A stretch of 64,000 nucleotides of DNA from positions 1,876,501 through 1,940,500 of the forward strand of contig CATNEN010000010.1 of assembly GCA_950097015.1 (NCBI GenBank), written 5' to 3'. A model generated the notes under the pieces. The model did no database searches. It was given only the letters and a program-made list of their open reading frames with translations, and was not told where the DNA came from. The DNA comes from Macrostomum hystrix (lineage: Eukaryota > Platyhelminthes > Macrostomidae). The position numbers and the translations under genes are program-made. Below, piece by piece: positions 22,000-34,314 of the stretch (the first letter of the stretch is position 1; the number at the start of each line of letters is the position of its first letter).

Positions 22000-24900
22000 G
22001 TGCGTCAACCGTCTCTCTTTTGCTCTCGCTTTAGCCCTGCCGGTCCGGCCCTCCGCTGTCTGAGTGGCTCCCGCAGTCCCTGATTGGCCTACAGCGGGCC
22101 ACGCCAGTAGCTCCAGCGCACTCTCACTCTCTGCCTCTCACCGCCTGCCTCCGTCCCCTCCTTCTCTTTACTTGGATCCAAGCACAGCTACAGCGAATGC
22201 AGGCTGGCCCAGTTTTAGTTCGGTCTGGTTTTTTAGCAATGGTCTGGCTGTTAAACTGTTTCTCTGCCCCCCTTCAGTGATCCTTCCTCACCCACTGAGC
22301 CTTGCCATTGTTCAGGGGGCATTGGGATAGGGATTCCTTATCCTGCAAGCTACCGCGCTGAGGCTGTCATTGGAGGTAGCTCGCGGCCCTCTAGTTGAAG
22401 GGCAGCCGTGTGTGACGCGATGGGAGAAAAATCGTGTCGGAGGATCGTGACAGCAGAGAAGCGGCGGAGGGGTCGGGAGGAGGCTGTTGGAAGTTGGGTT
22501 CCACTTCCTGCCAGGAGGTCGGGCCGTGTTTCCGTCATTTTGCAGCCGTTTTCCCTCGGTAGTAGCCCAGGAGATTCACGCCCAGTTTGTCAGTTTGTCA
22601 GTGATGAATCTGTCTTTGTTGGACACTTTTTACAGTGTGTCATTCAATGCTGCCAAGCGATCGAAAAAATGCATAAAAAGTGGTGTTAGCCGATCTAATC
22701 CCGTGTTTAATATCATCCAGTGTTCCCCAAAATCCATTCTCTCAACGGTTTGAAATGGAATCCCCCAAGGGTAGATGCTCCATGATCGACAGGTGTGCGC
22801 CTCTCCCGCTGCCACTCTGGCGGACCCGGGCATGGGAATTTCTGCAGCCCAGGAATTCATCTCCATCAAGTGCCCGCCCTGCAGTCTCATTAAGCTGAGG
22901 CCCCGGGAAGATGAGACGCCGACCTGCCCGGCAGCCAAGCACTGGACGTGTGAAAATAGGGAGTCATTAGCGATGTGAAGTGAACAGCACACCTGGGCCT
23001 AGCACCACAGGACACATTGGATGGAGGATGGGGTGACAATTCACCAAAAATTCCCCCGCATCCTCAACTTCACCCCTTGCCAATTTTTTCTTCTGTTTCT
23101 TCCATCTTTGTCGCTCAAATTCACATCGTGATCGGACTGGCGCAGGGTGGCTGGTGTTAAAAGGCCCGTTGGGTGTTGAACACAGCAGCAGCAGCAGCAG
23201 CAGCAGTCTTACCGCCTCATCGCCCGCCAGGACTGCAGGGCCGTGAGCCTCCGGGAGAGAGGAAAATAGAGACAAGGGAGAAGCCAGAGCAACAAACAAA
23301 GGAGAAAGGAAGAGGCCTCTCATCACCTCCCAACTGCCAAGACTTCGGCTTTCACGCCCGAGACTGACTGAAAAGCAACTGCAGCCAGTCCACAGAGACT
23401 GCGGCACCCGAAAGTACCGCCGCCGCTGCCGGCGCCCGTGTCACTCTCTCTCTCTCTTTGAAAGCTGAGACCCGAGAAACGGACCCGCCTCTTCCTCTCT
23501 CCGTCTCTCCCAGCCAGTTGCCAAGAGTCCGTTAAAAGCCTTCAGCCTGACGGCGGCAGCAAGGTGAGTCACTTAAAACTGGAAGATCCTGCAGGCATGA
23601 CGGGAACAATGGCTGCGACACTGAAGTAACTGGCCCACTGGATCTCACCTGCCTGACTTCCCCTCCTTGCACCTCAGCACTCACACACACACACACACAC
23701 ACACACACAACTGCATTCTGGTACTAGAAGACCTGAAGTGTGACACAGGTTGAGAAGAATGCCACCGCCTGCCTTGCCAACAGACTAGCTCACACGCATA
23801 GTGGAGAGCTGAGGTGCCACATCCGCATTGCATTGCTGCCTAACTTTATTCTCACCTGCCCCTCACTCTTCTGATCCTCTTAATTGCTTGGCAAGTTTCC
23901 GATCCCAATACGAGAGCCCAGTAATGAGTACGAGAGGAATATAATGCAGTGGTGCCAAATTTTACGTATGGGAAAAGAGAACTGGGAGCTCCGGGCTTCA
24001 TGATGGGCGCTCTCCGTTTTGTTTGAAGGGAAATCAAACATTGTGTGGCCGCTGACGGGTGAATGCGGACGGGGCGGCCGCCATAGCGTCTCTGGTAGTT
24101 CCCTTGAGCACCCCCAGGTCCTTGAGTCTCTCGTCTCTCGGTTGGTTGCCGGCTAACTATTTTTTAGTCGGAGGCGCAAATTTGAGGTGAATTCCTTTGT
24201 ATAGCCAGGCATTATTGCTGTGACAAAGGTGTGACAGGCACTCATTGAGGACCTCCAAGGCATTCCAAGCCTCGTTTCGCCCGCCGGCCCTCCGAGGGAT
24301 CAATGGCGTATCAGACTTCCTGCCCGGATACCCGGTGAGGGCGGCCCGGCCTTGCTAATTGGAATTTAATTAAAATTCTTTGCCTACCTTCCACACCGCC
24401 TTTGCTGCATGCGCCCAGCAAAGTTTCAAAATAGCAGCCAGGCTGCCTGTTAGCGGTTCTCTCTATCGCGCAGCCGCGGCAATTCTTCTCGGTCGGACAA
24501 GGGTCATCATTAACTGGAAATTCGGCACAATTGCATTCAATGGCCAGCCTGCGCTGGGTTGCGCAATCGGCCACTTCCTCAGCCCCCGCTCGAGTTTTCG
24601 AACTCGGCCTCTCCAAGCCGGGAGGAAGCGGCGGGTGAAACTTTGAAACGGCTGGCCAGGTTGCTGTTTTCTAGCCAGCAAGCGGTTAAAGTGGCACGCG
24701 CAAGTTCTGCCATCTGCTCTGCGGTAACTCGAGCTTGCCAACTAGCAAACAGCTCCCACCCGGCTTTTCAGGGCATCCGGCCTTGGAATCGCCTCAAAAT
24801 GGAACAATCTCTACCCCCGCCAAGCCTGACAGTCTGGCTTGGCAACAAACCGAATTATCCCCTCCTCCATCAGAAAATCCCACAAAAAACCAACGAGGGA

Positions 24901-26640
24901 GCCGAGCGGAAGCCGCTATGCCCCATCAGCCTCTATTAATTCTGAGCTGCAGGGGCTGCGGAACCGCGTGGCCGTTTCTCTTCTGTTCCGCTCTGATCCC
25001 CGACCCTCAGAGATGCTCAAGGCCCTTTGAGGCCGCCGATGACAAAACTGTATTTATCGAGCGTGCCTCCCAGTGTCTGACTGAATGCGCCGGTTCTGTT
25101 CCCTAAGCTCCGCCTTGGGGACTTGGGCGAGAGGGGGTCATGAGTTTTCCCCCAGACCAAGGTTCTCCATCTCGCTTTCGCTGCCAGCCATTCAGAGCAG
25201 CTGGTTCGCGGAGGAGCAGTTCGGGGATAAATATCCTCACCCGGGGCTCACAAAAGCAAAGAGCCTGCGAGACGGTTGGAGTAGGGGGCTGCTGGGCTAT
25301 CGAAAGCGATAGGAAAAAATCCCCCAGCCAACTATTGGCACGCAAGAGCAGGAGACTCGAGGGCGCTACCGCCGCATCAGAATTCGCCGACTTTCAAATC
25401 CCAGCCGCTCCCCGCTTTCTTTCTCCCTCTGCCGATCTCCCGGCCCGGCTCCCGGTCTGTGTGTTTACCGCGCACTGGAACCCAATCCCTGTTACGTAAT
25501 CTCTTTGTTTTCCCAAGATCGCGCGGCTCGTCTGGAGGAAGATCGGGAAGGGCCGTTTGCTGATCGACAGTTTTCTCTCTGCTTTTCACTTTTTTCCCTT
25601 TGGGGAATTACGGCTGTGCGCAGGGATAAAAAAGTATTTTTCTCTCATTATGTGCGGCTCTGCATGCCAGCGGGCCAATAAAGTCTAAGTGCCTTTAATA
25701 ATGCACCAGTCAGCGTGGATGGGCGGGTCATTGGCCCGCATTTTGAGACCACTTTAGCTAATAAAATAGGTCCTCGATTGATGCACCAGACAATCTGAGA
25801 GATTATCTGAGGAGGCCGATAGTGAAACTGCGTGCTGGTGTTCAGGTGACAATGCAGTGAGGCTTTGCCTTCGCAGAAAACTAAAAAAATTACTTTGTAT
25901 TTCCGAAGAAAAAAACGAAAAGGATCCGACGAATGCATACAAGAGTATACATACATACGTTCAGACAAACAAACAAAAAATGTGTGCGACAACACAAACA
26001 AATAAAATAGTTTAAGTCACAGTTTTCTTAAATGAATTCACAGTTTTATCTTACTAAGTTGAGTGCGGGAGAAGGTGATATAAAACCATATTTTTGTTTG
26101 CCAATGACAGCGAGACAAAGCTGGGACTGCCTGATGCGGTGTGCCAGCCAGCCAGCCAGGTGTTTGTTCTGGGTGTTCTGTCCAGCCCATCCATCTGCAG
26201 AGGCAGCAGCAGCAGCAGCCAGCAGTGGTAGAATGATTACCACATAGGCGTGTGCGCGTGTGTAAATGGCTGTTTGCACAGCAGTCATTCTCAGATAACT
26301 CCGTTTAACCAACGCCAGTCCCTCTCATTTCGCCCATCTTGCTTTCAGACTTTTGCTTTTTACCCTTGTCGGAGTGAAGGTCGCTTTCTTAGAAAAAAGT
26401 TCCTGGAAACGATCTTCGGTAAATTAACTTTGTGAAAGGATCCAATCGAAAGAAAAAAAATGATGTCAGTGAAATTAGAGAGACGGAGGCAACGGGCCAG
26501 TGCACGGAATGACGGCTTTGATTGACAGCTCTATTCTGCAATATCCCTTGCAGACATTGTAGGGTTCCTTGTTTGCAAAGATATATCGTGAAAATGCTCC
26601 TCTTTCCAAGCTGAAAGAGGTCTAAATTAGAGTACAAAAG
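22000..26640. other. GC-richer noncoding region
   Basis: No reading frame here looks like a conserved protein. It contains a CAG microsatellite (about 23183-23206), a CA repeat (23682-23709) and a GCAG cluster near 26200. The sequence gcagcaag followed by gtgagt (donor at 23564) looks like the end of a plus-strand exon, so an untranslated first exon of a gene further right is possible but unproven. The left edge is also where the promoter of the minus-strand membrane protein gene should be. Confidence 0.4.
23682..23709. repeat. (CA)n microsatellite
   Basis: About 14 uninterrupted CA dinucleotides. Confidence 0.98.
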
Positions 26641-26774
26641 CAAAATCTTACATGGCACCTCCTCTCTTGAAATGATGTCTATGGCCAGAGTCGCGATCAC
26701 TGAGGTGGATACAGAGTCCGTGATGTAGACAGGATGTTTCTGAGGTGGACAGGATATCTCTGAGGTGGACACAG

Positions 26775-28090
26775 AGTCTCTTAGAAGTGAATAGAATGTC
26801 CCTGAGGTGAATAGAATGTCCCTGAGGTGAATAGAATCTCCCTGAGGTGAATAGAATCTCCCTGAGGTGAATAGAATGTCCCTGACGTGAATAGAATCTC
26901 CCTGAGGTGAATAGAATCTCCCTGAGGTGAATAGAATCTCCCTGAGGTGAATAGAATCTCCCTGAGGTGAATATAATGTCCCTGAGGTGAATAGAATCTC
27001 CCTGAGGTGAATAGAATCTCCCTGAGGTGAATAGAATCTCCCTGAGGTGAATAGAATCTCCCTGAGGTGAATATAATGTCCCTGAGGTGAATAGAATCTC
27101 CCGTGAGGTGAATAGAATGTCCCTGAGGTGAATAGAATCTCCCTGACGTGAATAGAATCTCCCTGAGGTGAATAGAATCTCCCTGACGTGAATAGAATCT
27201 CCCTGAGGTGAATAGAATCTCCCTGACGTGAATAGAATCTCCCTGAGGTGAATAGAATCTCCCTGAGGTGAATATAATGTCCCTGAGGTGAATATAATGT
27301 CCCTGAGGTGAATAGAATCTCCCTGACGTGAATAGAATCTCCCTGAGGTGAATAGAATCTCCCTGAGGTGAATATAATGTCCCTGAGGTGAATATAATGT
27401 CCCTGAGGTGAATAGAATCTCCCTGACGTGAATAGAATCTCCCTGAGGTGAATAGAATGTCCCTGAGGTGAATAGAATGTCCCTGAGGTGAATAGAATCT
27501 CCCTGAGGTGAATATAATGTCCCTGAGGTGAATAGAATCTCCCTGAGGTGAATATAATGTCCCTGAGGTGAATAGAATGTCCCTGAGGTGAATAGAATGT
27601 CCCTGAGGTGAATAGAATCTCCCTGAGGTGAATAGAATGTCCCTGAGGTGAATAGAATGTCCCTGAGGTGAATAGAATGTCCCTGAGGTGAATAGAATGT
27701 CCCTGAGGTGAATAGAATGTCCCTGAGGTGAATAGAATGTCCCTGAGGTGAATAGAATCTCCCTGAGGTGAATATAATGTCCCTGAGGTGAATAGAATCT
27801 CCCTGAGGTGAATAGAATCTCCCTGAGGTGAATAGAATCTCCCTGAGGTGAATAGAATGTCCCTGAGGTGAATATAATGTCCCTGAGGTGAATAGAATCT
27901 CCCTGAGGTGAATATAATGTCCTTGACGTGAATAGAATCTCCCTGACGTGAATAGAATCTCCCTGAGGTGAATATAATGTCCCTGAGGTGAACAGAATGT
28001 CCCTGAGGTGAATAGAATCTCCCTGAGGTGAATAGAATGTCCCTGAGGTGAATAGAATCTCCCTGAGGTGAATAGAAGGACTCTGAGGTG
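26775..28090. repeat. 20-bp satellite, about 65 copies
   Basis: Unit ccctgaggtgaatagaatct with a few diagnostic variants (aatgt for aatct, aatataat, gacgtg). One 2-bp insertion at about 27103 shifts the register. Edges are diverged (26690-26775 and 28075-28090), the centre homogenised. Minus-strand frames of 522 and 517 codons are a consequence of the 60-bp frame period, not genes. Confidence 0.97.
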
Positions 28091-28619
28091 ACAAATCAAT
28101 GAAATCATGTGTGAAGCGAGTCCTGCCAACCGGTGCGGTCTCGCATTCGATGGCTGTGGCTTTCGAGTTTTTAATTTGTTCGCTGCTGAGAAGCTGCGGC
28201 ATGGAGGCCCCGGCATCAGTCATCCCGAATTCCCCACCCCAGTTCAATCTCGAACTTAATTTCCGTTCTGACAGGCCAAGCTGGGGCCGGAGGAGCCACT
28301 CGGCTGGTGGCTCGGGTGCCGGGAACCCTGGCAACCAAGGCCGCTGTCTGGTCGATCAGTCATCCGCCGAGTCCTTGCAGGGAGCCTTGAGTCCGTCCTG
28401 ACAGATTTTTCTCTTCCCAGGAGCAGATGCGCGCCGGCTGCTCGGCATGGGGAGGGATGAGGATTGCCGATCGCGGATAATCGAACCACATCTGAGGCGC
28501 GATTTCAGATTTTTTCTCCGTCTGACAGGAATTAAGTGGCATCAGATATGTCAAAGATAACAACTAATGTCACTGGCTGGGGCGAACTGGCTGGGTTTCA
28601 AATACACATAACAAACAAA

Positions 28620-29370
28620 AATTCCTCTCTAGAAACCCCAAATCCTCTCTATAAATCCCAAATCCTCTCTAGAAACCCCAAATCCTCTCTAGAAATCCCA
28701 AATCCTCTCTAGAAACCCCAAATCCTCTCTAGAAATCCCAAATCCTCTCTAGAAATCCTAAATCCTCTCTAGAAACCCCGAATCCTCTCAAGGAACCCCA
28801 AATCCTCTCTAGAAATCCCAAATCCTCTCTAGAAATCCCAAATCCTCTCTAGAAATCCCAAATCCTCTCTAGAAACCCCGAATCCTCTCAAGGAACCCCA
28901 AATCCTCTCTAGAAACCCCAAATCCTCCCTAGAAACCCCAAATCCTCCCTAGAAACACCGAATCCTCTCAAGGAACCCCAAATCCTCTCTAGAAACCCCA
29001 AATCCTCCCTAGAAATCCCAAATCCTCTCTAGAAACCCCAAATCCTCCATAGAAATCCCAAATCCTCTCTAGAAACCCCAAATCCTCTCTAAAAATCCCA
29101 AATCCTCTCTAGAAATCCTAAATCCTCTCTAGAAACCCCGACTCCTCTCTAGAAATCTGAAATCCTTTCTCGACACCTCAAATCCTCTCAAAAAATCCAA
29201 AATCCTCTCTAGAAATCCGAAATCCTCCCTAGAAATCCGAAATCCTCTCTAGAAACCCCAAATCCTCTCAAGAAATACCAATCCCCTCAAGAAATACCAA
29301 ATCCTCTCTAGAATTCCGAAATCCTTTCTAGACACGCCAAATCCTTCCTATAAAACCCCAAATTCACTAT
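28620..29370. repeat. 20-bp satellite, about 36 copies
   Basis: Unit aatcctctctagaaacccca with variants (aaatccca, aaccccg, caaggaacc). It decays towards 29350, where the unit breaks down. Confidence 0.95.
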
Positions 29371-29639
29371 AAATATTTTTTGCCTCTTAGAGAGAGCGGG
29401 CTGTTCCTTCTATGGCTAACATTCAGCAAGCAGTTCAGTAAGCCCCTTTACTCTGTGGGCACAGATGCACATATAATCCCTATGTATTCTAGTATAACTT
29501 GAGTGCGAGCTGAAAAGAACTCAGAGAAGAATTAATGCGGATAGGCGGGTTGTGGTTGGCGATTTTTCAACTGGACCGTAAGCCCCTCACCCCGAAACTG
29601 CGCGAAAAGTATTTACGACAAGAGTGCCCTCAGAAATAA

Positions 29640-29975
29640 TATCCCAGCACTCTCAGAAATATTCAAGTACCCTCAGAAATAGTTAAATTTTCTTAGAAAT
29701 ATCCCCTTACCCTCAGAAATATCCCCTTTACCATCATAAATACCTCCTTACTATCATAAATACCCCCTTTACCCTCTGAAACCTCCCCTCAGAAGTATCC
29801 CCTCAGACAAATTCAGCCTTCTAAGAAACATACTGGCAATCGTGGCTGAAATATCCTCAGTCTCCTCAGAGACACCCCATTCCTCTCAGAAATATCCCAT
29901 TCCTCTCAGAAATATCCCATTCCTCTCAGAAATATCCCATTCCTCTCAGAAATATCCCATTCCTCTCAGGAATAT
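29640..29975. repeat. degenerate then regular 20-bp repeat
   Basis: Scattered ccctcagaaatat-like units from 29640 lead into perfect 20-bp copies of ttcctctcagaaatatccca at 29877-29970. Confidence 0.85.
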
Positions 29976-30154
29976 CCTGATCCCATCATGACCACTCAAT
30001 TCTCATCAGAAGCACAGTTAGTTTACTCGAAAACATCCGAGTCTTTTTAGAAACATCACGAAGCAAAATCAATTCACGTGTTTCTACTTTGCATTTTCAA
30101 AAGCATTCACTTTTGCGATGTTGAACCGAAAGAATTTAAACTGTAAAAATCCGC

Positions 30155-30300
30155 CTAGTTTGCGAAGCTGCGCATGTGTTTGCGTAATCTTGCGTGGCCA
30201 AGCAGGTGCGAGGTGGCAGTTCGGTGAGAGATCATATACATGATCCAGCGGGTGAGGTGCTCGTGCGCAGCCCGGCGTTCCAGGGCTCGCCTAAAGGCTC
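30155..30300 (-). pseudogene. fragment of reverse transcriptase domain
   Basis: Minus frame with ALERRAAHEHLTRWIMYMIS followed by HRTATSHLLGH resembles the part of Jockey-type reverse transcriptases just before the GxPQG motif. The fingers/palm region between it and the linker is missing, showing internal deletion. Confidence 0.5.
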
Positions 30301-30586
30301 CGAAGAGTACATCCACCCGGAGTGTGGTCCGGCGGGTCCTGAAGCGGCGCGGTCCGGGGGAAAGTGCTGGCAAGCATGATGTCCAGCGATTCGCCAGGAT
30401 TCTCAGCAAGCCGGCCGTCCGGTCTTTTGATCACTGAGAGCTTCAAAATTTTGTCAAGAGTGAGCGCTTTTACAACGCGAGAGGTTGGGCGGGCGCCCTC
30501 CCGCTCGGCGCAGTATTGGCACCAGTTTTCGGACTTCGCTTTCCTGGTGTCACGCTTAAAGTCGCGAATCGCATTCTGGTAGGCGG

Positions 30587-31552
30587 TCAGGTCAGCTGGG
30601 TCCAATTGCTTTTTCGCGCAATCCGCTGGAGGGATTTGGCCTTTCGCCGGAGGGTTCCAAGCGCTGGGTTCCACCAGGGAGCGGATTTTTTGCCTTTGTA
30701 GGCTTTAAGAGGGCAAGAGGTTTCATGAGCTGTCAAGATGGTCATGCTGAGTAGATCAGCCAGATCGTCCACTTCTTGACAGGTGGCAGGAACAACGGAT
30801 TCTAACTGGTTGGTCTGGCGCTTCACGGATTCCGCAAAGGCCGTCCAGTCAGTATTCCGGGCGTTCCTTTTCCACAGAATACCAGGCTTGGAGTAGGAGC
30901 TTTGCAACCGGAAACGAATGAAGCGATGGTCAGACAGAGATTCTTCTTCGTCCCACACCTGCCAGTCCCTGATCAGAGGGATCAGGCCCTGAGAGGCGAG
31001 GGTGGCGTCAAGGACCTCCGTCCATCGCCCATTGTCAAAGGTGGGTGTGCCACCCGAGTTGCAGAACTCAATATTGGTGGTGCAGATGTAGGCAAGGAGA
31101 TCCTCGCCTCTGCAGTTTGAAGTAACACTGCCCCAGTGGGTGTGGTGGGCGTTAATGTCGCCTGCCACCAGCAGCTCAAAGTCGCGGTCTGAGCAGTAGT
31201 CCACGAGGGAAGTGAGACTGGGCGGAACCGCAGGACCGTCACCAGGAATGTAGATAGAGGCGATGATGACGGTGCGGTTCGGGAGAATGTGGTTGGTTTG
31301 GATGACACAGAGGTCTTTGTCAGAGAGGTCTGGTCTATGCCAAGCTTTGAGATCGGTAGTCGCGAACACAGCAGCCCTGGGGTTTTGGGGCATGGAAAAA
31401 CAGTCAAAACCTGCAGGAATGTTCGGAATCTTACCTTTCTTCGTCCAGGGCTCCTGGAGGAGGATGATGCCCGGTTTTACGAAGTCCACCACACGCGCCA
31501 GGTTGGTCGAGGCCGCGATGCTTTGGTGCAGGTTAAGCTGCAGGAAGCTCAC
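30587..31552 (-). pseudogene. retrotransposon ORF2, apurinic-type endonuclease domain
   Basis: 321 residues of the exonuclease/endonuclease/phosphatase fold: LQLNLHQS (start motif, Asn), LLQEPW (catalytic Glu), VAGDINAHHTHWGS (Asp/Asn) and LSDHRFIRF (terminal His). This enzyme nicks the target site for retrotransposition. The frame ends by frameshift; 30674-30291 continues it in another frame as the endonuclease-RT linker (PADLTAYQNAIRDFKRDTRK, ENWCQYCAE). Confidence 0.88.
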
Positions 31553-31711
31553 CCCGGAAGGGGCGGTCCGTGCGGCTACCTGCTGGCCTACGGCGAGTTG
31601 TTCAGGAGAGATTCCTCGTCCTCGCCGGTGTTTTGCCCGAGCTCCATCGGTTCCTCCTGAATCGGATCCAGAGCCGAGGCCGGGGCTGCCGCAACAGCGG
31701 CGTCCGTATCC

Positions 31712-32350
31712 TCAGCCCGGTTTTCCGCCGGGGGTTCCGATGAGACATTGGGCCAGGTGGTGCTGCGGTGGCGTCCTCTGTTGGGGGTCCGGCAGCTGTT
31801 TGGCGCGCTGAGTCAGGCCAGTGCGGATGGTGTTGCGGGCGGGTTTCCGGCCCTTACCACGTCCGCCTGTCGCTGCGGCTCTCGTGGCTTTGCCCCTGAT
31901 AGGATCCGCATCCCCGGAGTGGTCGTGACGGTCAGGAGTCTGTGTTCCAGGGCGCAGGGGCCCGGCAGAGCTCTGATTCGTCCGTTTCCGCTTTTCCGGG
32001 GGCGGCGGGCGAGTGGCGTCGGACTCGAAGCTGAAGATCTGCATTCGAGTGAGACCTGCATTGATGTAGGACATGTCTGGGCAGCGGAGCATCCAGCTGT
32101 CCGACAGTCCTAGAATGGTCGTGAAACCATCTCCACCAGGTCTGGTGATGGTTTCATGAACCACGACACCGTTTGCTGGCAGATCCGGGTGGATTGCCAA
32201 CAGCAGGCGGCGCAGTTCTCCGGCGTTGGTGATGGCGCTGCGAGCTGGGATCCAAACACGATGACGGTGTGTCTGGGGGCGCTCGTCCTCCCTGTAGATA
32301 AACAGGTTGCCCATTTCCGTGCCCCAGTCGAAGGTTTTTAACAGGTCCAT
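31712..32350 (-). pseudogene. non-LTR retrotransposon ORF1 (gag-like), 5' part replaced by array
   Basis: From 32350 the frame reads MDLLKTFDWGTEMGNLFIYR and continues 212 residues to a stop at 31712. It has a globular N-terminal part and a Lys/Arg/Pro-rich tail (KRKRTNQ, GRGKGRKPARN), as in ORF1 nucleic-acid-binding proteins. The true frame runs further upstream into the first array units (GFSLSFSAMDLL), so the annotated Met is probably internal. Confidence 0.7.
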
Positions 32351-33530
32351 TGCACTAAAGGACAGGCTGAAACCCTCAGGACAGACAGGTCCACTGCACT
32401 AAAGGACAGGCTGAAACCCTCAGGACAGACAGGTCCATTGCACTAAAGGACAGGCTGAAACCCTCAGGACAGACAGATCCACTGCACTAAAGGACAGGCT
32501 GAAACCCTCAGGACAGACAGGTCCACTGCACTAAAGGAGAGGCTGAAACCCTCAGGACAGACAGGTCCACTGCACGAAAGGACAGGCTGAAACCCTCAGG
32601 ACAGACAGGTCCACTGCACGAAAGGACAGGCTGAAACCCTCAGGACAGACAGGTCCACTGCATGAAAGGACAGGCTGAAACCCTCAGGACAGACAGGTCC
32701 ATTGCACTAAAGGAGAGGCTGAAACCCTCAGGACAGACAGGTCCACTGCACGAAAGGACAGGCTGAAACCCTCAGGACAGACAGGTCCACTTCACTAAAG
32801 GAGAGGCTGAAACCCTCAGGACAGACAGGTCCACTGCACAAAAGGACAGGCTGAAACCCTCAGGACAGACAGGTCCACTGCATGAAAGGACAGGCTGAAA
32901 CCCTCAGGACAGACAGGTCCACTGCACTAAAGGAGAGGCTGAAACCCTCAGGACAGACAGGTCCACTGCACGAAAGGACAGGCTGAAACCCTCAGGACAG
33001 ACAGGTCCACTGCACTAAAGGAGAGGCTGAAACCCTCAGGACAGAGAGGTCCACTGCACTAAAGGAGAGGCTGAAACCCTCAGGACAGACAGGTCCACTG
33101 CACTAAAGGAGAGGCTGAAACCCTCAGGACAGACAGGTCCACTTCACTAAAGGACAGGCTGAAACCCTCAGGACAGACAGGTCCACTGCATGAAAGGACA
33201 GGCTGAAACCCTCAGGACAGACAGGTCCACTGCATGAAAGGACAGGCTGAAACCCTCAGGACAGACAGGTCCACTGCACTAAAGGACAGGCTGAAACCCT
33301 CAGGACAGACAGGTCCACTGCACTAAAGGAGAGGCTGAAACCCTCAGGACAGACAGGTCCACTGCACTAAAGGAGAGGCTGAAACCCTCAGGACAGACAG
33401 GTCCACTGCACTAAAGGAGAGGCTGAAACCCTCAGGACAGACAGGTCCACTGCACTAAAGGAGAGGCTGAAACCCTCAGGACAGACAGGTCCACTACACT
33501 AAAGGAGAGGCTGAAACCCTCAGGACAAGG
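32343..33530. repeat. 44-bp minisatellite derived from retrotransposon ORF1
   Basis: About 27 copies on the plus strand (acaggtccactgcactaaag then ga(c/g)aggctgaaaccctcagg). The unit nearest 32343 is continuous with ORF1 coding sequence. Variants at three positions (gcacta/gcacga/gcatga, gagagg/gacagg) are interspersed, with the right-hand third most uniform. Confidence 0.95.
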
Positions 33531-33876
33531 CTGCGCACAATTTGTCTGTGCTGGTGCATCGGCATTGCGTATTATTAATTAATAACTATTAATTATTCAC
33601 AGCTGGGCTAGTGGCTCGTGCAGACAGAACGCAAGTGTACATTAACTTTAGAAGTTGCACGGCTTTTATTGCAGAAATGAAGTATTTTCCGTGAAAAGAC
33701 CAGTAATATTTGACTAAACATTGGTTCCATAGCCACCTCCCCAATACCGCGATAAGCAGTGCCTTTGGGGGTAGAAACTCGAATTGCGAACGCCAAATGA
33801 GACCTAGTGAGGCAGCCTTGTAGAGAAGCGAACCCCGCCTTGAATTGAAGTTGCTAAAAACCAGTCCAGTGACGCC

Positions 33877-34314
33877 ATGTCCTACGATGGCAATATTCAA
33901 ACCTACACCCTGATCTACTGGGTGATTGTGGCCGTTGTGGTGATCGTGATTCCCCTGATCGGTGGTATCGGCATCCTGTGCGCCTACTACTGCTGCTGCC
34001 GGGAGGCTTGCCGACCACAGCTGGGCTCCAACCTGTTCGGCAGGAGCCCGCAGGCGGCTGCCGCGGCTGCGTCACGTGGAACGCAGAATCCGAACTATGC
34101 CGGCTCGCACGCTCAGGTGTTTGTCACTCCGCAGGTGCATCCGGGCGCGATGCAGAACCATCAGCAGTACCCGCAGCAGTACCCGCAGCAGTACCCGCAG
34201 CAGTACCCGCAGCAGTACCCGCAGCAGTACCCGCAGCAGTACCCGCAGCAGTACCCGCAGCAGTACCCGCAGCAGTACCTGCAGCAGCCACCACCACAGT
34301 ACACTGAGAAGTGA
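33877..34314 (+). CDS. small single-pass membrane protein with YPQQ-repeat tail
   Basis: 145 residues, single exon as read, with good ATG context (gacgccATGt). Residues 13-31 form a membrane segment (IYWVIVAVVVIVIPLIGGI), followed by a cysteine-rich juxtamembrane stretch (CAYYCCCREAC) that could be palmitoylated. The tail is poly-Ala then nine perfect YPQQ units, YLQQ and PPPQYTEK. The layout (short outside end, one helix, CC-rich stop, Pro/Tyr/Gln tail with PPxY-like end) resembles shisa/WBP1-like adaptors, but no orthology is claimed. A poly(A) signal follows at 34565. Confidence 0.7.
   Translation: MSYDGNIQTYTLIYWVIVAVVVIVIPLIGGIGILCAYYCCCREACRPQLGSNLFGRSPQAAAAAASRGTQNPNYAGSHAQVFVTPQVHPGAMQNHQQYPQQYPQQYPQQYPQQYPQQYPQQYPQQYPQQYPQQYLQQPPPQYTEK
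34162..34285 (+). repeat. 12-bp coding repeat (YPQQ)
   Basis: About ten copies of cagcagtacccg, nearly identical at nucleotide level, indicating recent expansion within the coding region. Confidence 0.95.

Larger units (their letters stand above)
30150..33530 (-). mobile_element. truncated non-LTR retrotransposon (Jockey/R1-like) with ORF1-derived minisatellite
   Basis: Minus strand, 5' to 3': a 44-bp tandem array (33530-32343), ORF1 remainder, ORF2 endonuclease with frameshift, a jump into the middle of the reverse transcriptase, and an abrupt end near 30150. There is no poly(A) or complete reverse transcriptase. It is dead. Target site duplications could not be identified. Confidence 0.85.

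Noticed and set aside
23520-23570. Untranslated first exon with donor gtgagt at 23564
   Set aside because: Good splice consensus but no downstream partner exon could be identified, so it is only mentioned, not annotated as an exon.
26690-28090. Donor-like AG|GTGAAT in every unit of the 20-bp satellite as a second amplified splice site
   Set aside because: No exon adjoins the array, so unlike the cyclase case there is no functional donor to link it to.
26648-28334. Two minus-strand open frames of 522 and 517 codons
   Set aside because: Both consist of translations of a 20-bp satellite (60-bp frame cycle). The unit lacks stops in these frames; no non-repeat domain or splice context supports a gene.
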